Shown: positions 33,529 to 40,805, numbered from the stretch's first letter. The stretch: DNA of 48,353 bases from Candidatus Rokubacteria bacterium GWA2_70_23 (GCA_001788395.1 MGBT01000116.1:1-48353), one strand, 5' to 3'. The notes: a model not told the origin generated them from the letters alone. Made by a program: numbers and translations.

Positions 33529-33529
33529 C

Positions 33530-34186
33530 TCAGTGTCGCAGGCGGTTGAGCTGTTCCACGTCGATGCTCTCGAAGGTCTCGTGGATCTGATAGATGAAGA
33601 TCTGCATGACGAGGAATCCCATGAGCACATCCAGGAACACGCCGAGCTCGACGATCAACGGGATCCCGTACGTCCCCAGGACCGCCAGCAAGGCGAGCCC
33701 GTTCTCGAGCATCAGGAACCCGATGACCTGGGTCAGCGCTTTCTTCCGGCTGATCACGACGAACAGGCTCACGAGCACCAGCCCCATGGCGAGCGGCATG
33801 CCCGCCCGTGTCGGCAGCTGACTCAGCGCGACGAGCGGCCGCGTGATGGCGTAGCCGAACAGCACGAGCAGCCCGGAGACGACCAGCGACGTCGCCGTGT
33901 TGACGTACGGCTCCAGCTCGCGCTCGGCCGCGAAGCGCCGCTCCATCCGCCGGAGGAGCCGGGGGATCGCGACCCCCTTGAGCAGGAAGAGGCCTCCTGC
34001 GACCCAGTAGAGCTCGCGGTCGTTGCCGAAGTAGCCCACGGTCGCCGTCACTGCCGACAGCACGGTGGACTGCCACACGAAGGCGTTGATGTAGGCGGTG
34101 ACGCCCCGCCGCCAGAGCAGGATGAGCCCGAAGATCAGCACCAGGCTCGAGCCCAGAACGCAGAGCTGGGAGAACGCGCTGTCCAT
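33530..34186 (-). CDS. HyfE-like membrane subunit
   Basis: A 218-residue protein with six to seven membrane helices whose last part resembles NuoK (KALTQVIGFLMLENGLALLA, then ELGVFLDVLMGFLVMQIFIY). HyfE subunits link the antiporter modules to the rest of group 4 hydrogenase-like complexes. It follows the HyfC-like stop by 3 nt. Confidence 0.88.
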   Translation of the reverse strand: MDSAFSQLCVLGSSLVLIFGLILLWRRGVTAYINAFVWQSTVLSAVTATVGYFGNDRELYWVAGGLFLLKGVAIPRLLRRMERRFAAERELEPYVNTATSLVVSGLLVLFGYAITRPLVALSQLPTRAGMPLAMGLVLVSLFVVISRKKALTQVIGFLMLENGLALLAVLGTYGIPLIVELGVFLDVLMGFLVMQIFIYQIHETFESIDVEQLNRLRH

Positions 34187-34189
34187 GCG

Positions 34190-35131
34190 CTACCTCAGGA
34201 GGAACGACGAGGTGACCGCGAGCAGCGCCAGCACGAACGACGCGCTCAGCAGCTCGGGCACCCGAAAGAGGCGGAGCTTCGCGATGCGTGTCTCGAGCAC
34301 GGCCACCGCCCCCGCCAGGACCACGAACTTGGCCAGCAGGCTGGCCACTGCGACGACGAGCGTCCCCGGCGTCAGGGCCATGGACACCCCCCACGGGACG
34401 AAGAGGTTGCCGAGCAACGAGAAGAAGATCAGCAGCTTGACCGCCGCCGCCCACTCGATGAGGGCGAGGTAGCGCCCGGAGTACTCGAGGATCATCGCCT
34501 CGTGGATCATCGTCAGCTCGAGGTGCGTCGCCGGGTTGTCGATGGGGAGGCGTCCGGTCTCGGCGAGGGTCACGATGAACAGCGCGGCGAACGCCAGGAG
34601 ATGGCCGGGGCTCAGGGCCGCCCCCGGAGCGGTCATGGTGCGCGCCACGATCTGGCCGAGATTGGTGGAGCCCGCGCTGAGGGCGAGGGCGAAGATGGCC
34701 AGCGCGACGGTGGGCTCGGCGAGGGCGGCGACGGTCATCTCGCGGCTGGCGCCCATCCCCCCGAACGGCGAGCCCGGGTCAAGTCCGGCGAGCGAGAGGA
34801 AAAAGGTGCCGAGCAGGAGGAGGTAGACGACGACCAGCAGGTCGCCGACCCCGTCGAACGGGAGCGGCACCGCGAGGATCGGCACGAGGAACGTGACCGC
34901 CACGGTGCTCGCAAAGACGACGAACGGCGCCGCCCGGAAGAGCCAGGACGCGTTGCTCGAGACGACGACCTCCTTCCGGAACAGCTTGCCCAGCTCCCGG
35001 TACGGCTGCCAGGCGGGCGCGCCGCGCCGGTTCTGCAACCGCGCCTTCATCCACCGGACCAGCCCGACCAGACCCGGCGCCAGCACGAGCGCCAGCGCGG
35101 CCTGTGCGACCTCGAGCACGTACCCGATCAT
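34190..35131 (-). CDS. HyfC-like (NuoH-type) membrane subunit
   Basis: A 313-residue protein with about eight membrane helices. The family signature GRLPIDNPATHLELTMIHEA, followed by MILEYSGRYLALIEW, forms the acidic path connecting the peripheral arm to ion pumping. An RKEVVVSSNASWLFRAAPF segment near residue 55 is also typical. The ATG overlaps the HyfB-like stop as ATGA. Confidence 0.93.
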   Translation of the reverse strand: MIGYVLEVAQAALALVLAPGLVGLVRWMKARLQNRRGAPAWQPYRELGKLFRKEVVVSSNASWLFRAAPFVVFASTVAVTFLVPILAVPLPFDGVGDLLVVVYLLLLGTFFLSLAGLDPGSPFGGMGASREMTVAALAEPTVALAIFALALSAGSTNLGQIVARTMTAPGAALSPGHLLAFAALFIVTLAETGRLPIDNPATHLELTMIHEAMILEYSGRYLALIEWAAAVKLLIFFSLLGNLFVPWGVSMALTPGTLVVAVASLLAKFVVLAGAVAVLETRIAKLRLFRVPELLSASFVLALLAVTSSFLLR

Positions 35132-37152
35132 GTCCTCCACCTCGCCACCGTGAGCAGGACCAGCAGCGCGAGCGTCATGTACACGAGGTAGAGGTGCACC
35201 GACCCCCCCTGGAGCCGGCGGACGCGCGTGGCCGCCCCGCGGAGCCCGTGCAGCAGCGGATCGTAGAGGACCCGCTCGAACCACGGGTGGATCTCGCTCC
35301 GGTACTCGATCGACTGCACGAAGTACTTCGACGCCGGGTGGAAGTCGATGGACAGATCCCGGGACGGGCGATACAGCTCGGCGAAGACGCGCCTCAGCGG
35401 CTCGGCGAAGGCGGTCGCGGTGTACTCCATGCGAGCCGTCTGGCCGATGCGGCCGCAGCCCCACGTGTCGGCCACGCGCAGCCGCCGGTCGGCGCCCAGG
35501 ACCCGCAGCACCAGGGGGACCAGGGCCAGCAGCAGGGCGAGCCCGAGCGCCAGGAGGGGCGCCGACATTTGCCCGAAGGTTCCCGGCACGTGGAGGGGCA
35601 GGGCCAGGGTGAACGCCACCGCGGTGGGGGCGAGGCCGCCGAGCCCCGCGAGGCTCGACCCGAGGAGGGGGACGACCGCGAACGGCGCCAGCCCGAGCCC
35701 CACGCACAGCAGCACCAGCGAGACCATGCCGACCTGCATGGACCGCGGGGCCTCGTGCGCGTGCTCGGCTTCCGGAGATCGCGGGATGGCAAGGAACGTG
35801 ATCCCGAAGGCCTTGACGAAACAGGCCGCGGCCAGGCCGCTGGTGAGCGCCAGCATGGCCACCGCGATCGGCATGATCACCGCGACCTCGGGCTGAGGGA
35901 TCGCGGACCCGCCGAGCAGGGTCTGGAACACCAGCCATTCGGAGGCGAACCCGTTGAGCGGGGGCAGGGCCGAGATCGCGCACGCTCCGACGAGGAAGAA
36001 GAACGCGGTCCGCGGCATCCGCTTGATCAGCCCGCCCATCTCCTCCATGTTGCGCGTGCCCGTCGCGTGGAGCACCGACCCGGCCCCCAGGAACAGCAGC
36101 CCCTTGAAGCAGGCGTGATTGATCGTGTGATACAGGCCGCCGACGATGCCCAGGGTGGCGAGCGTGGTCAGCCCGTAGCTCTGGAACATGAGGCCCGCCC
36201 CGATCCCGATGAAGATGATGCCGATGTTCTCGACGGAGTGATAGGCGAGCAGCCGCTTGAGATCGTGCTCCATCAGGGCATAGAGCACCCCGAGGAGCGC
36301 CGAGACGGTACCCAGGCCGAGGACGAGGCCGCCCCACCATGCGGGCCCGCCCCCGAGCAGGTCGATCGTCACGCGGAGGAGGCCATAGACGCCCATCTTG
36401 ATCACGACGCCCGACATCAGCGCCGACACGTGGCTCGGGGCGACGGGATGCGCCATGGGCAGCCACACGTGCAGCGGGACGACGCCCGCCTTGGCGCCGA
36501 AGCCGAAGAGCGCCAGCACGAAGGCCGCGTCGCGGACCTGGGGCGCCAGGGACGCCGCCCGCATCGCCGCGAAGGAGGTCGTCAGCTCGCCCGCGGACAG
36601 GAGGAGGAACATCGCCACGAGGGCGGCGAAGCCGGCGTGCGTGATGGCGATGTACCAGTTGGCGGCCCGGACCGTCCCCGGCTGATCGTGCTCCGTGAGC
36701 ACCAGCAGGTAGGCCGACAGCGACATGGCCTCCCAGGCCATGAGAAAGGTCAGGGCGTTGTCGGCCATCACCTGCACGCTCAGGGACAGCAGCAGGACGT
36801 TCAGCAGCGCGCCGAGCCACCGGAGGGAGTAGCGCCCCTCGTACGCTTCGGTATAGCCGAAGCCGTACACCGCGACCGCAGCGCCGACCACGCCGATGAG
36901 GATCAGGAAGAACGCGCTCAGGCCGTCGAGGCGAAGGGCGAGGCCGGTCAGCGGCAGGAACGACGCGGTGAAGGTCGGCGCGAGCCCGGCGCCGAGACAG
37001 ACGGCGCCCAGCAGAAGCCCGGCCAGGGCGCCCACGAGCGCGCACCCGGCGACGAGCCCGCGCCCGAGTGCGCCGCGGGCAGCGAGCGCCGCGAGGGCCC
37101 CGGCGGCGTAACCCGCGAGCATCACCGCGAGCAGGAGGGGCGCGGGGGCCAT
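35128..37152 (-). CDS. HyfB-like antiporter-type membrane subunit
   Basis: The 674-residue protein is a NuoL/HyfB-type subunit with about 15-16 helices and the channel motif GFGAKAGVVPLHVWLPMAHP. A second conserved region is VNHACFK-like (TINHACFKGLLFLGAGSVLH). Its soluble C-terminal stretch includes FHPASKYFVQSIEYRSEIHP before a final helix. That stretch is repeated in the upstream micro-ORF. The start ATG 37152 lies 1 nt after the micro-ORF stop, with AGGGG just before it. Confidence 0.92.
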   Translation of the reverse strand: MAPAPLLLAVMLAGYAAGALAALAARGALGRGLVAGCALVGALAGLLLGAVCLGAGLAPTFTASFLPLTGLALRLDGLSAFFLILIGVVGAAVAVYGFGYTEAYEGRYSLRWLGALLNVLLLSLSVQVMADNALTFLMAWEAMSLSAYLLVLTEHDQPGTVRAANWYIAITHAGFAALVAMFLLLSAGELTTSFAAMRAASLAPQVRDAAFVLALFGFGAKAGVVPLHVWLPMAHPVAPSHVSALMSGVVIKMGVYGLLRVTIDLLGGGPAWWGGLVLGLGTVSALLGVLYALMEHDLKRLLAYHSVENIGIIFIGIGAGLMFQSYGLTTLATLGIVGGLYHTINHACFKGLLFLGAGSVLHATGTRNMEEMGGLIKRMPRTAFFFLVGACAISALPPLNGFASEWLVFQTLLGGSAIPQPEVAVIMPIAVAMLALTSGLAAACFVKAFGITFLAIPRSPEAEHAHEAPRSMQVGMVSLVLLCVGLGLAPFAVVPLLGSSLAGLGGLAPTAVAFTLALPLHVPGTFGQMSAPLLALGLALLLALVPLVLRVLGADRRLRVADTWGCGRIGQTARMEYTATAFAEPLRRVFAELYRPSRDLSIDFHPASKYFVQSIEYRSEIHPWFERVLYDPLLHGLRGAATRVRRLQGGSVHLYLVYMTLALLVLLTVARWRT

Positions 37153-37153
37153 C

Positions 37154-37234
37154 TCACATCCCCTGGCGGTACTCGATGGACTGGACGAAGTACCTGGACT
37201 CGGGATGGAAGGTGAGGAAGAACAGAAGAATCAT
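37154..37234 (-). CDS. 26-aa micro-ORF copying a HyfB C-terminal segment
   Basis: The minus strand encodes MILLFFLTFHPESRYFVQSI followed by EYRQGM and TGA. Residues FHPESRYFVQSIEYR match FHPASKYFVQSIEYR of the HyfB-like protein at 13 of 15 positions, while the DNA is only about 80% identical. Its ATG overlaps the HyfI-like stop as ATGA, and its TGA is 1 nt before the HyfB-like ATG. It therefore sits exactly in the translational chain of the operon. The first eight residues form a short hydrophobic stretch. It may be a real small subunit, a coupling leader, or the relic of an ancient partial duplication. Confidence 0.55.
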   Translation of the reverse strand: MILLFFLTFHPESRYFVQSIEYRQGM

Positions 37235-37737
37235 CGGCGGCCGATCGCGGCGAGGATGCCCCGGAGGATGTCGGTCGGCTCCGGGGGGCATCCGTCGACG
37301 AAGACGTCGACCGGGATGATCTGGTCCACGCTGCCGGCCACGGCGTAGCTGCCCTGGAAGACCCCGCAGGTCCGCGCGCAGTCCCCCACCGCCACCACCA
37401 GCTTGGGCGCCGGCGTCGCCTCGTAGGTCTTCAGCAGCGGCACCGCCATGTTCCGCGTCACCGGACCCGTCACCAGGAGCATGTCGGCGTGACGGGGCGA
37501 GGCGACGAAGTGGATGCCGAAGCGCTCGCTGTCATACACCGGGCTCGTGAGCCCGGTGATCTCGAGCTCGCACCCGTTGCACGAGCCTGCGTCCACCTGC
37601 CGGACGGCGACCGCGCGGCCGAACAGCCGCCGGACGCGCGCATCGACCTCGTGGAGGAGGCGGACGACGTCGGCCCCGCCCGGCGGCAGGGGCTCGGTGG
37701 CGAGGCCGACCTGGAAGATCTTGGAGAAGAGGCGCAT
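37231..37737 (-). CDS. HyfI-like (NuoB-type) iron-sulfur subunit
   Basis: The 168-residue protein has the complete N2-type 4Fe-4S ligand set: C53 and C56 (GSCNGCE), C120 (GDCARTCG, with C124 extra) and C150 (VDGCPPEP). It passes electrons to the active site of the large subunit, so retention of its cluster while the large subunit lost its metal site is informative. No HyfA/HyfH (NuoI-type) ferredoxin gene is found nearby. ATG 37737 directly follows the ArsR-family stop. Confidence 0.93.
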   Translation of the reverse strand: MRLFSKIFQVGLATEPLPPGGADVVRLLHEVDARVRRLFGRAVAVRQVDAGSCNGCELEITGLTSPVYDSERFGIHFVASPRHADMLLVTGPVTRNMAVPLLKTYEATPAPKLVVAVGDCARTCGVFQGSYAVAGSVDQIIPVDVFVDGCPPEPTDILRGILAAIGRR

Positions 37738-38091
37738 CTACCGGCGGCGCGCCTCCCGGCGCAGCTCGCGAAGCATCGTCTGCGTGCCGATGAGCTGGTT
37801 GTCGAAGATGCGGCGGGCGGCGTCGAGGAATTCTCGGAGGGAGGCGTCACGCACCGCGTACCGAACCCCCGTGCCCTCCTTGCGGGCCTCGACGATGTTC
37901 TTGGCCCTGAGCACCGCGAGCTGCTGGGAGACGGTGGGCTGGTCGAGGCCGAGGGCCTCCTGGAGCTCGTGCACACTGCGCCCGCCGCCGACGAGGATCT
38001 CGAGGATGCGGATGCGGATTGGGTGCGCGAGGGCCTTGAAGAACTCCGCCTTGAAGGCCTGGAGCTGCTCGCCGGGCGCCGGCTGCTTCAT
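37738..38091 (-). CDS. ArsR-family repressor without cysteines
   Basis: ATG 38091 gives 117 residues with a winged helix: FFKALAHPIRIRILEILVGG, the recognition helix LDQPTVSQQLAVLRAKNIV and wing RKEGTGVRYAV. The protein has no cysteine, so the thiol or As(III)/Cd(II) sites of classical ArsR/SmtB proteins are ruled out. It is the first gene of the Ehr operon and the likely autorepressor. The inducer is unknown; metal binding by His/Asp or a non-metal signal is possible. Confidence 0.88.
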   Translation of the reverse strand: MKQPAPGEQLQAFKAEFFKALAHPIRIRILEILVGGGRSVHELQEALGLDQPTVSQQLAVLRAKNIVEARKEGTGVRYAVRDASLREFLDAARRIFDNQLIGTQTMLRELRREARRR

Positions 38092-38127
38092 ATACTCTCT
38101 ACTATAATGATATATACAAACTGTCAA
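38092..38127 (-). promoter_or_regulatory. Promoter and probable ArsR operator of the Ehr operon
   Basis: The minus strand carries a perfect TTGACA (38127-38122) and TATAGT (38106-38101) with a short 15-nt spacer, in DNA far more AT-rich than its surroundings. The ATG follows 9 nt later, so the mRNA is probably leaderless. The repeated TATA-containing steps around the -10 would suit a dimeric winged-helix repressor. Confidence 0.6.
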
Positions 38128-38218
38128 GCCGGGATGCTGCGAAGGCAGAGGGCCGGCGGGCCCGAGGCGGGGCATGCCGCGGCTGAGCCGCGCCTGCCCC
38201 CCCGGAGCGCCCGGGGAT

Positions 38219-38512
38219 CTACAGCGCCGTCATCAGCTGCTCGGTTTCCTCGTCGTGGGCCTGAAGCGGATCTCGCCAGCGCATGGTTCGCGCGTCCCCC
38301 CCGACGAGCTTGAGACAGCTCCAGTCCGCTCGATGGTACCCGCTGTCGAGGTAGAAACGGCCGCCGTTCTCGAGAAACACGCCTCCGTTGCGCACGCCGG
38401 GCACCGTCTGCTCGAAGACATAGCGGATGACGTTCTCCCGTGCCGGGAGACGGGCCCCGTTGACGTGGCAGAAGAAGCCGTACTCGGTCTCGAGCCCGAA
38501 GACGCGCCGCAT
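38219..38512 (-). pseudogene. pafA: Pup ligase PafA gene with a large in-frame internal deletion
   Basis: The 97-codon frame starts like PafA (MRRVFGLETEYGFF, then GGVFLENGGRFYLDSGY, the ATP-site strands). It then jumps directly to the PafA C-terminus (RADWSCLKL, RDPLQAHDEETEQLMTAL), which in mycobacterial PafA reads VDWVHLKL ... KDPFRAVDERVKRLI. About 370 residues, including most of the ligase domain, are missing, yet the frame is intact from ATG to stop. It cannot ligate Pup. No prcA/prcB, mpa or pup is within the window. Confidence 0.72.
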
Positions 38513-38780
38513 GAGTGCTCCCTTCTAGAAAGCCATGCGATGCTCGCTGGGGACAAGGGCGCGGGGCTGGCGAAGGGCAGGGATCACTGACGGCCAGCCC
38601 CGGTTGGCGACGGCCCCGGCGCTCCTCCGAGGTCGCCCCCATCATACCGTGCCCGCGGCGCTCCGCCGGGTCGCGGAAGAGAGACCCGCTGCAGCCGGCG
38701 CCGCGCCCGGGCTCCTGTGAACCGCGGGGACAGATCTCTAGCCCGATCTATTCACGAACGCGTCTTCCGCGTCCGTGCCG

Positions 38781-38873
38781 CCCCCTCACCCTGCCCCTCT
38801 CCCCCTCCGGGGGCGAGGGGACCGAAGCGGCCCCCTCTCCCTCTGGAGGGAGAGGGCTGGGGTGAGGGTGGGG
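38781..38873. repeat. CCCTCACCC...GGGTGAGGG palindromic intergenic repeat
   Basis: The left arm CCCCCTCACCCTGCCCCTCT and the right arm (GGGAGAGGGCTGGGGTGAGG, continuing GTGGGG) are inverted and imperfect, with a second pair (CTCCCCCTCC / CTCTCCCTCTGGAGGGAGAG) in between. Such intergenic palindromes recur widely in GC-rich genomes. The rest of the 38513-38896 interval shows no gene. Confidence 0.65.
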
Positions 38874-38896
38874 CGTCCGTTCGCGCATTATCCAGG

Positions 38897-39511
38897 CTAG
38901 CCCGGCTTCACGAGAAAGTGGGCGCGGCGATTCGAGCTCCAGCACGCCTCGTTCTTCTCGGAGCACCGCGGATGCTCCTCCCCATAGCTCACCGTGGTAA
39001 TGCGGGTGGCCGGGATGCCCTGTCCGACGAGGAAGTTCATGGTCGCTCGCGCGCGCCGCTCGCCCAAGGCCAGGTTGTACTCGTTGGTTCCTCGCTCGTC
39101 GCAGTGGCCCTCGATGAGCACCAGGACCGCCGGATCTGCCTTGAGCCACCGAGCACTCGCCTCGAGGATGGTTGCGTCCCCAGGGCGGATCTCGTATCGG
39201 TCGAAGTCGAAGTGGATGTCCTTGAGCTGCGACACGGCCGTGAACTCCGAGGGATGTGCGGGCTTCGCGCGGGCGCTCGCCGCGGGCGCGGCGGTCGGGC
39301 CGGCGGCTGGCCCTGCCCCGCCGGAAGCGCGCGCTTCCGCCCTGCCGGCCTGGGGCGTCCCGGCTGCGGGGGCCGGGCTCGCCGCGGCGGGCGGCGGGGG
39401 CGATACCGCCAGCTGGGCGGGCTGCTTCGCGCATCCCTGGCTCGTGAGGAGGACAGCAAGGGCTCCCAGCGCGACTAGCTCCAGCATGTGCGACCGCCGC
39501 TCCCCCAACAT
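38897..39511 (-). CDS. pal: Peptidoglycan-associated lipoprotein (Pal/OmpA family)
   Basis: ATG 39511 is preceded by GAGGAGG and gives 204 residues. A lipoprotein signal with cysteine at about 27 (LLTSQGC) precedes a Pro/Ala-rich linker of about 60 residues and an OmpA-like domain (IHFDFDRYEIRPGDA, EGHCDERGTNEYNLALGER, TTVSYGEEHP). This is standard Pal, anchoring the outer membrane to the wall. No tolB or other tol gene is adjacent, and a sigma-54 promoter upstream implies regulated rather than housekeeping expression. Confidence 0.9.
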   Translation of the reverse strand: MLGERRSHMLELVALGALAVLLTSQGCAKQPAQLAVSPPPPAAASPAPAAGTPQAGRAEARASGGAGPAAGPTAAPAASARAKPAHPSEFTAVSQLKDIHFDFDRYEIRPGDATILEASARWLKADPAVLVLIEGHCDERGTNEYNLALGERRARATMNFLVGQGIPATRITTVSYGEEHPRCSEKNEACWSSNRRAHFLVKPG

Positions 39512-39587
39512 GGCTCCTCCTCGTTCGCGTTCGCGCGTCCTGTGACCGCCCTCCGTGGCCGGGCAACAGGCATCCCGCCATGGAGCG

Positions 39588-39604
39588 TGGCAAGCCGTGT
39601 GCCA
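39588..39604 (-). promoter_or_regulatory. Sigma-54 promoter facing pal
   Basis: Read on the minus strand, TGGCACACGGCTTGCCA matches the -24/-12 consensus TGGCACGNNNNTTGC except for A in place of G at position 7; the GG and GC spacing is exact. It lies 77 nt before the pal ATG. Confidence 0.5.
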
Positions 39605-39707
39605 CTGCATCGGGCGCTTTCGTCTTGGTGAGTTACGCGGTGCCCGAGTCCGCGCGGTCCCCCGCCCGGCGTCACTCGCTGCAAATCCTGCGGCCATCTG
39701 CCGAACA

Positions 39708-39717
39708 GTTCCGGAAC
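39708..39717. promoter_or_regulatory. Candidate enhancer site between the sigma-54 promoters
   Basis: GTTCCGGAAC is a perfect 10-bp palindrome lying about 60 nt upstream of the rightward and 100 nt upstream of the leftward sigma-54 promoter. That is the usual distance for NtrC-family binding sites, but short palindromes are common in GC-rich DNA. Confidence 0.3.
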
Positions 39718-39779
39718 GCTTGCGGCCCTCCACTTCGTAACCGAATGATCACCCTGCGCTTTCCGCTGCTCGCCCAAGA

Positions 39780-39795
39780 TGGCACGCCCCTTGCC
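39780..39795 (+). promoter_or_regulatory. Sigma-54 promoter facing the ABM-like gene
   Basis: TGGCACGCCCCTTGCC matches every defined base of the -24/-12 consensus TGGCACGNNNNTTGC. Transcription would start near 39806, leaving just room for GGAGG (39808-39812) before ATG 39822. Confidence 0.7.
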
Positions 39796-39821
39796 GAACT
39801 GACGGATGGAGGTATGCCGTC

Positions 39822-40490
39822 ATGCTCTTGAGAGTCTTTGGCGCGCGGCCGGGGCGGGAGCGTGAACTTCTCGACTGCCTGCGAGATCTTGCTGCCCGGA
39901 TGATCCAGCAGCGCACCCTGGATGCCGTGCAGATCTGCCAGTACGCCGACAGGGTCGATCGCGTCGTCTGGATCGAGGATCGCCGCACCGCTCCGGGATC
40001 CGAACGCTTCCTCGAAGCGGAGGGGGCCGCACCCTGGGCAACGACCCTCGTGGACGGGCTTGTCTCGCAGGCTTTCGAGATCGTCGATGGCTATTACCAT
40101 TACCCTCTGCCGCGCTGTCGCGTGTGGAGCCTCGAGGTGGCGCCGGCAGCGGGCCGGGAACAGGACACGCTCACGGGCTTCCTGAACCTGTCGCGTGCGG
40201 TATCGGCGGACCCCTCGGTGGCCGGGCTGTCAATCTACCGCATGCTGGGCGAGCCGTGCCGCTTCCTGGTCTTCGTGGCCCTGAAGGACGGCGTGGTCCC
40301 TTCCGGCCCGTTCGTCACAGCGGCTTCCCCGGACAGCTGGCGGCCCCTGCTGGTCGTCTGGACGATGGGGCGCCTCTCGAGCGGCCGCGATCCTCGCGCG
40401 CCCGCTGCGGCGGGCCGCCATCCCAGGGCGACGTTCTGGGCGCGTACGATGCCGGTTGTCGCTGTGGGACCGGCAGAGGAGGGCGAATGA
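39822..40490 (+). CDS. Unknown protein with two ABM-like (dimeric alpha/beta barrel) repeats
   Basis: The 222-residue protein begins LLRVFGARPGRERELLDCLR, followed by YADRVDRVVWIEDR, which resembles the strand-helix-strand of antibiotic-biosynthesis-monooxygenase-like (ABM) domains. A second similar unit appears from about residue 105 (CRVWSLEVAPAAG, LSIYRMLGEPCRFLVFVALK). Assignment is by pattern only. It is the first gene after a consensus sigma-54 promoter and overlaps the zinc-ribbon-like gene by 4 nt. Confidence 0.7.
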   Translation: MLLRVFGARPGRERELLDCLRDLAARMIQQRTLDAVQICQYADRVDRVVWIEDRRTAPGSERFLEAEGAAPWATTLVDGLVSQAFEIVDGYYHYPLPRCRVWSLEVAPAAGREQDTLTGFLNLSRAVSADPSVAGLSIYRMLGEPCRFLVFVALKDGVVPSGPFVTAASPDSWRPLLVVWTMGRLSSGRDPRAPAAAGRHPRATFWARTMPVVAVGPAEEGE

Positions 40491-40741
40491 TCATGACCGA
40501 ACTGTCTCGCACCACCTCACCGGGCGGGGAGGCCCGCGACCAGATGATCTATGTCATCACGTGCGGGATGTGTGGGCAGAGCTGGCAGCGAGTGACCGCT
40601 CAGGATGGCCAGGTCATCGGCTGCATTTTTTGCGGATGCCAGGGGCCCCTCCGCCTCGGCGTCGCGCCCTCGGATGGCGGTGTCCATGGGCACGGGCGGA
40701 TCGAGGCGTGGCTTCACGCGGCCGGGGAGGTCGCCGAGTGA
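40487..40741 (+). CDS. Small zinc-ribbon-like protein, 84 aa
   Basis: ATG 40487 overlaps the preceding stop (ATGA). The protein has paired cysteines C26-x2-C29 (ITCGMCGQ) and C46-x2-C49 with C51 (GCIFCGCQ), spaced like a rubredoxin-type zinc ribbon. The rest is short and polar, with no signal peptide. It may bind zinc and act as an adaptor or regulator; no family is recognised. Confidence 0.7.
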   Translation: MIMTELSRTTSPGGEARDQMIYVITCGMCGQSWQRVTAQDGQVIGCIFCGCQGPLRLGVAPSDGGVHGHGRIEAWLHAAGEVAE

Positions 40742-40805
40742 ACTGTCCCACGAGTCCAGGTCCCGGCGACGCGGCTGCAGCGCTCCAGGCTCAGGCGGAT
40801 CGGTG

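Noticed and set aside
33503-35191. A 562-codon plus-strand frame opposite the HyfE/HyfC-like genes
   Set aside because: Its composition is nearly all charged residues (E, R, Q, D) without hydrophobic cores, as expected opposite membrane-protein genes; the minus-strand genes have clear homology.
38781-38873. Coding frame through the CCCTCACCC palindrome
   Set aside because: Translations give low-complexity Pro/Ser/Gly strings; the inverted arms match a common intergenic repeat type instead.
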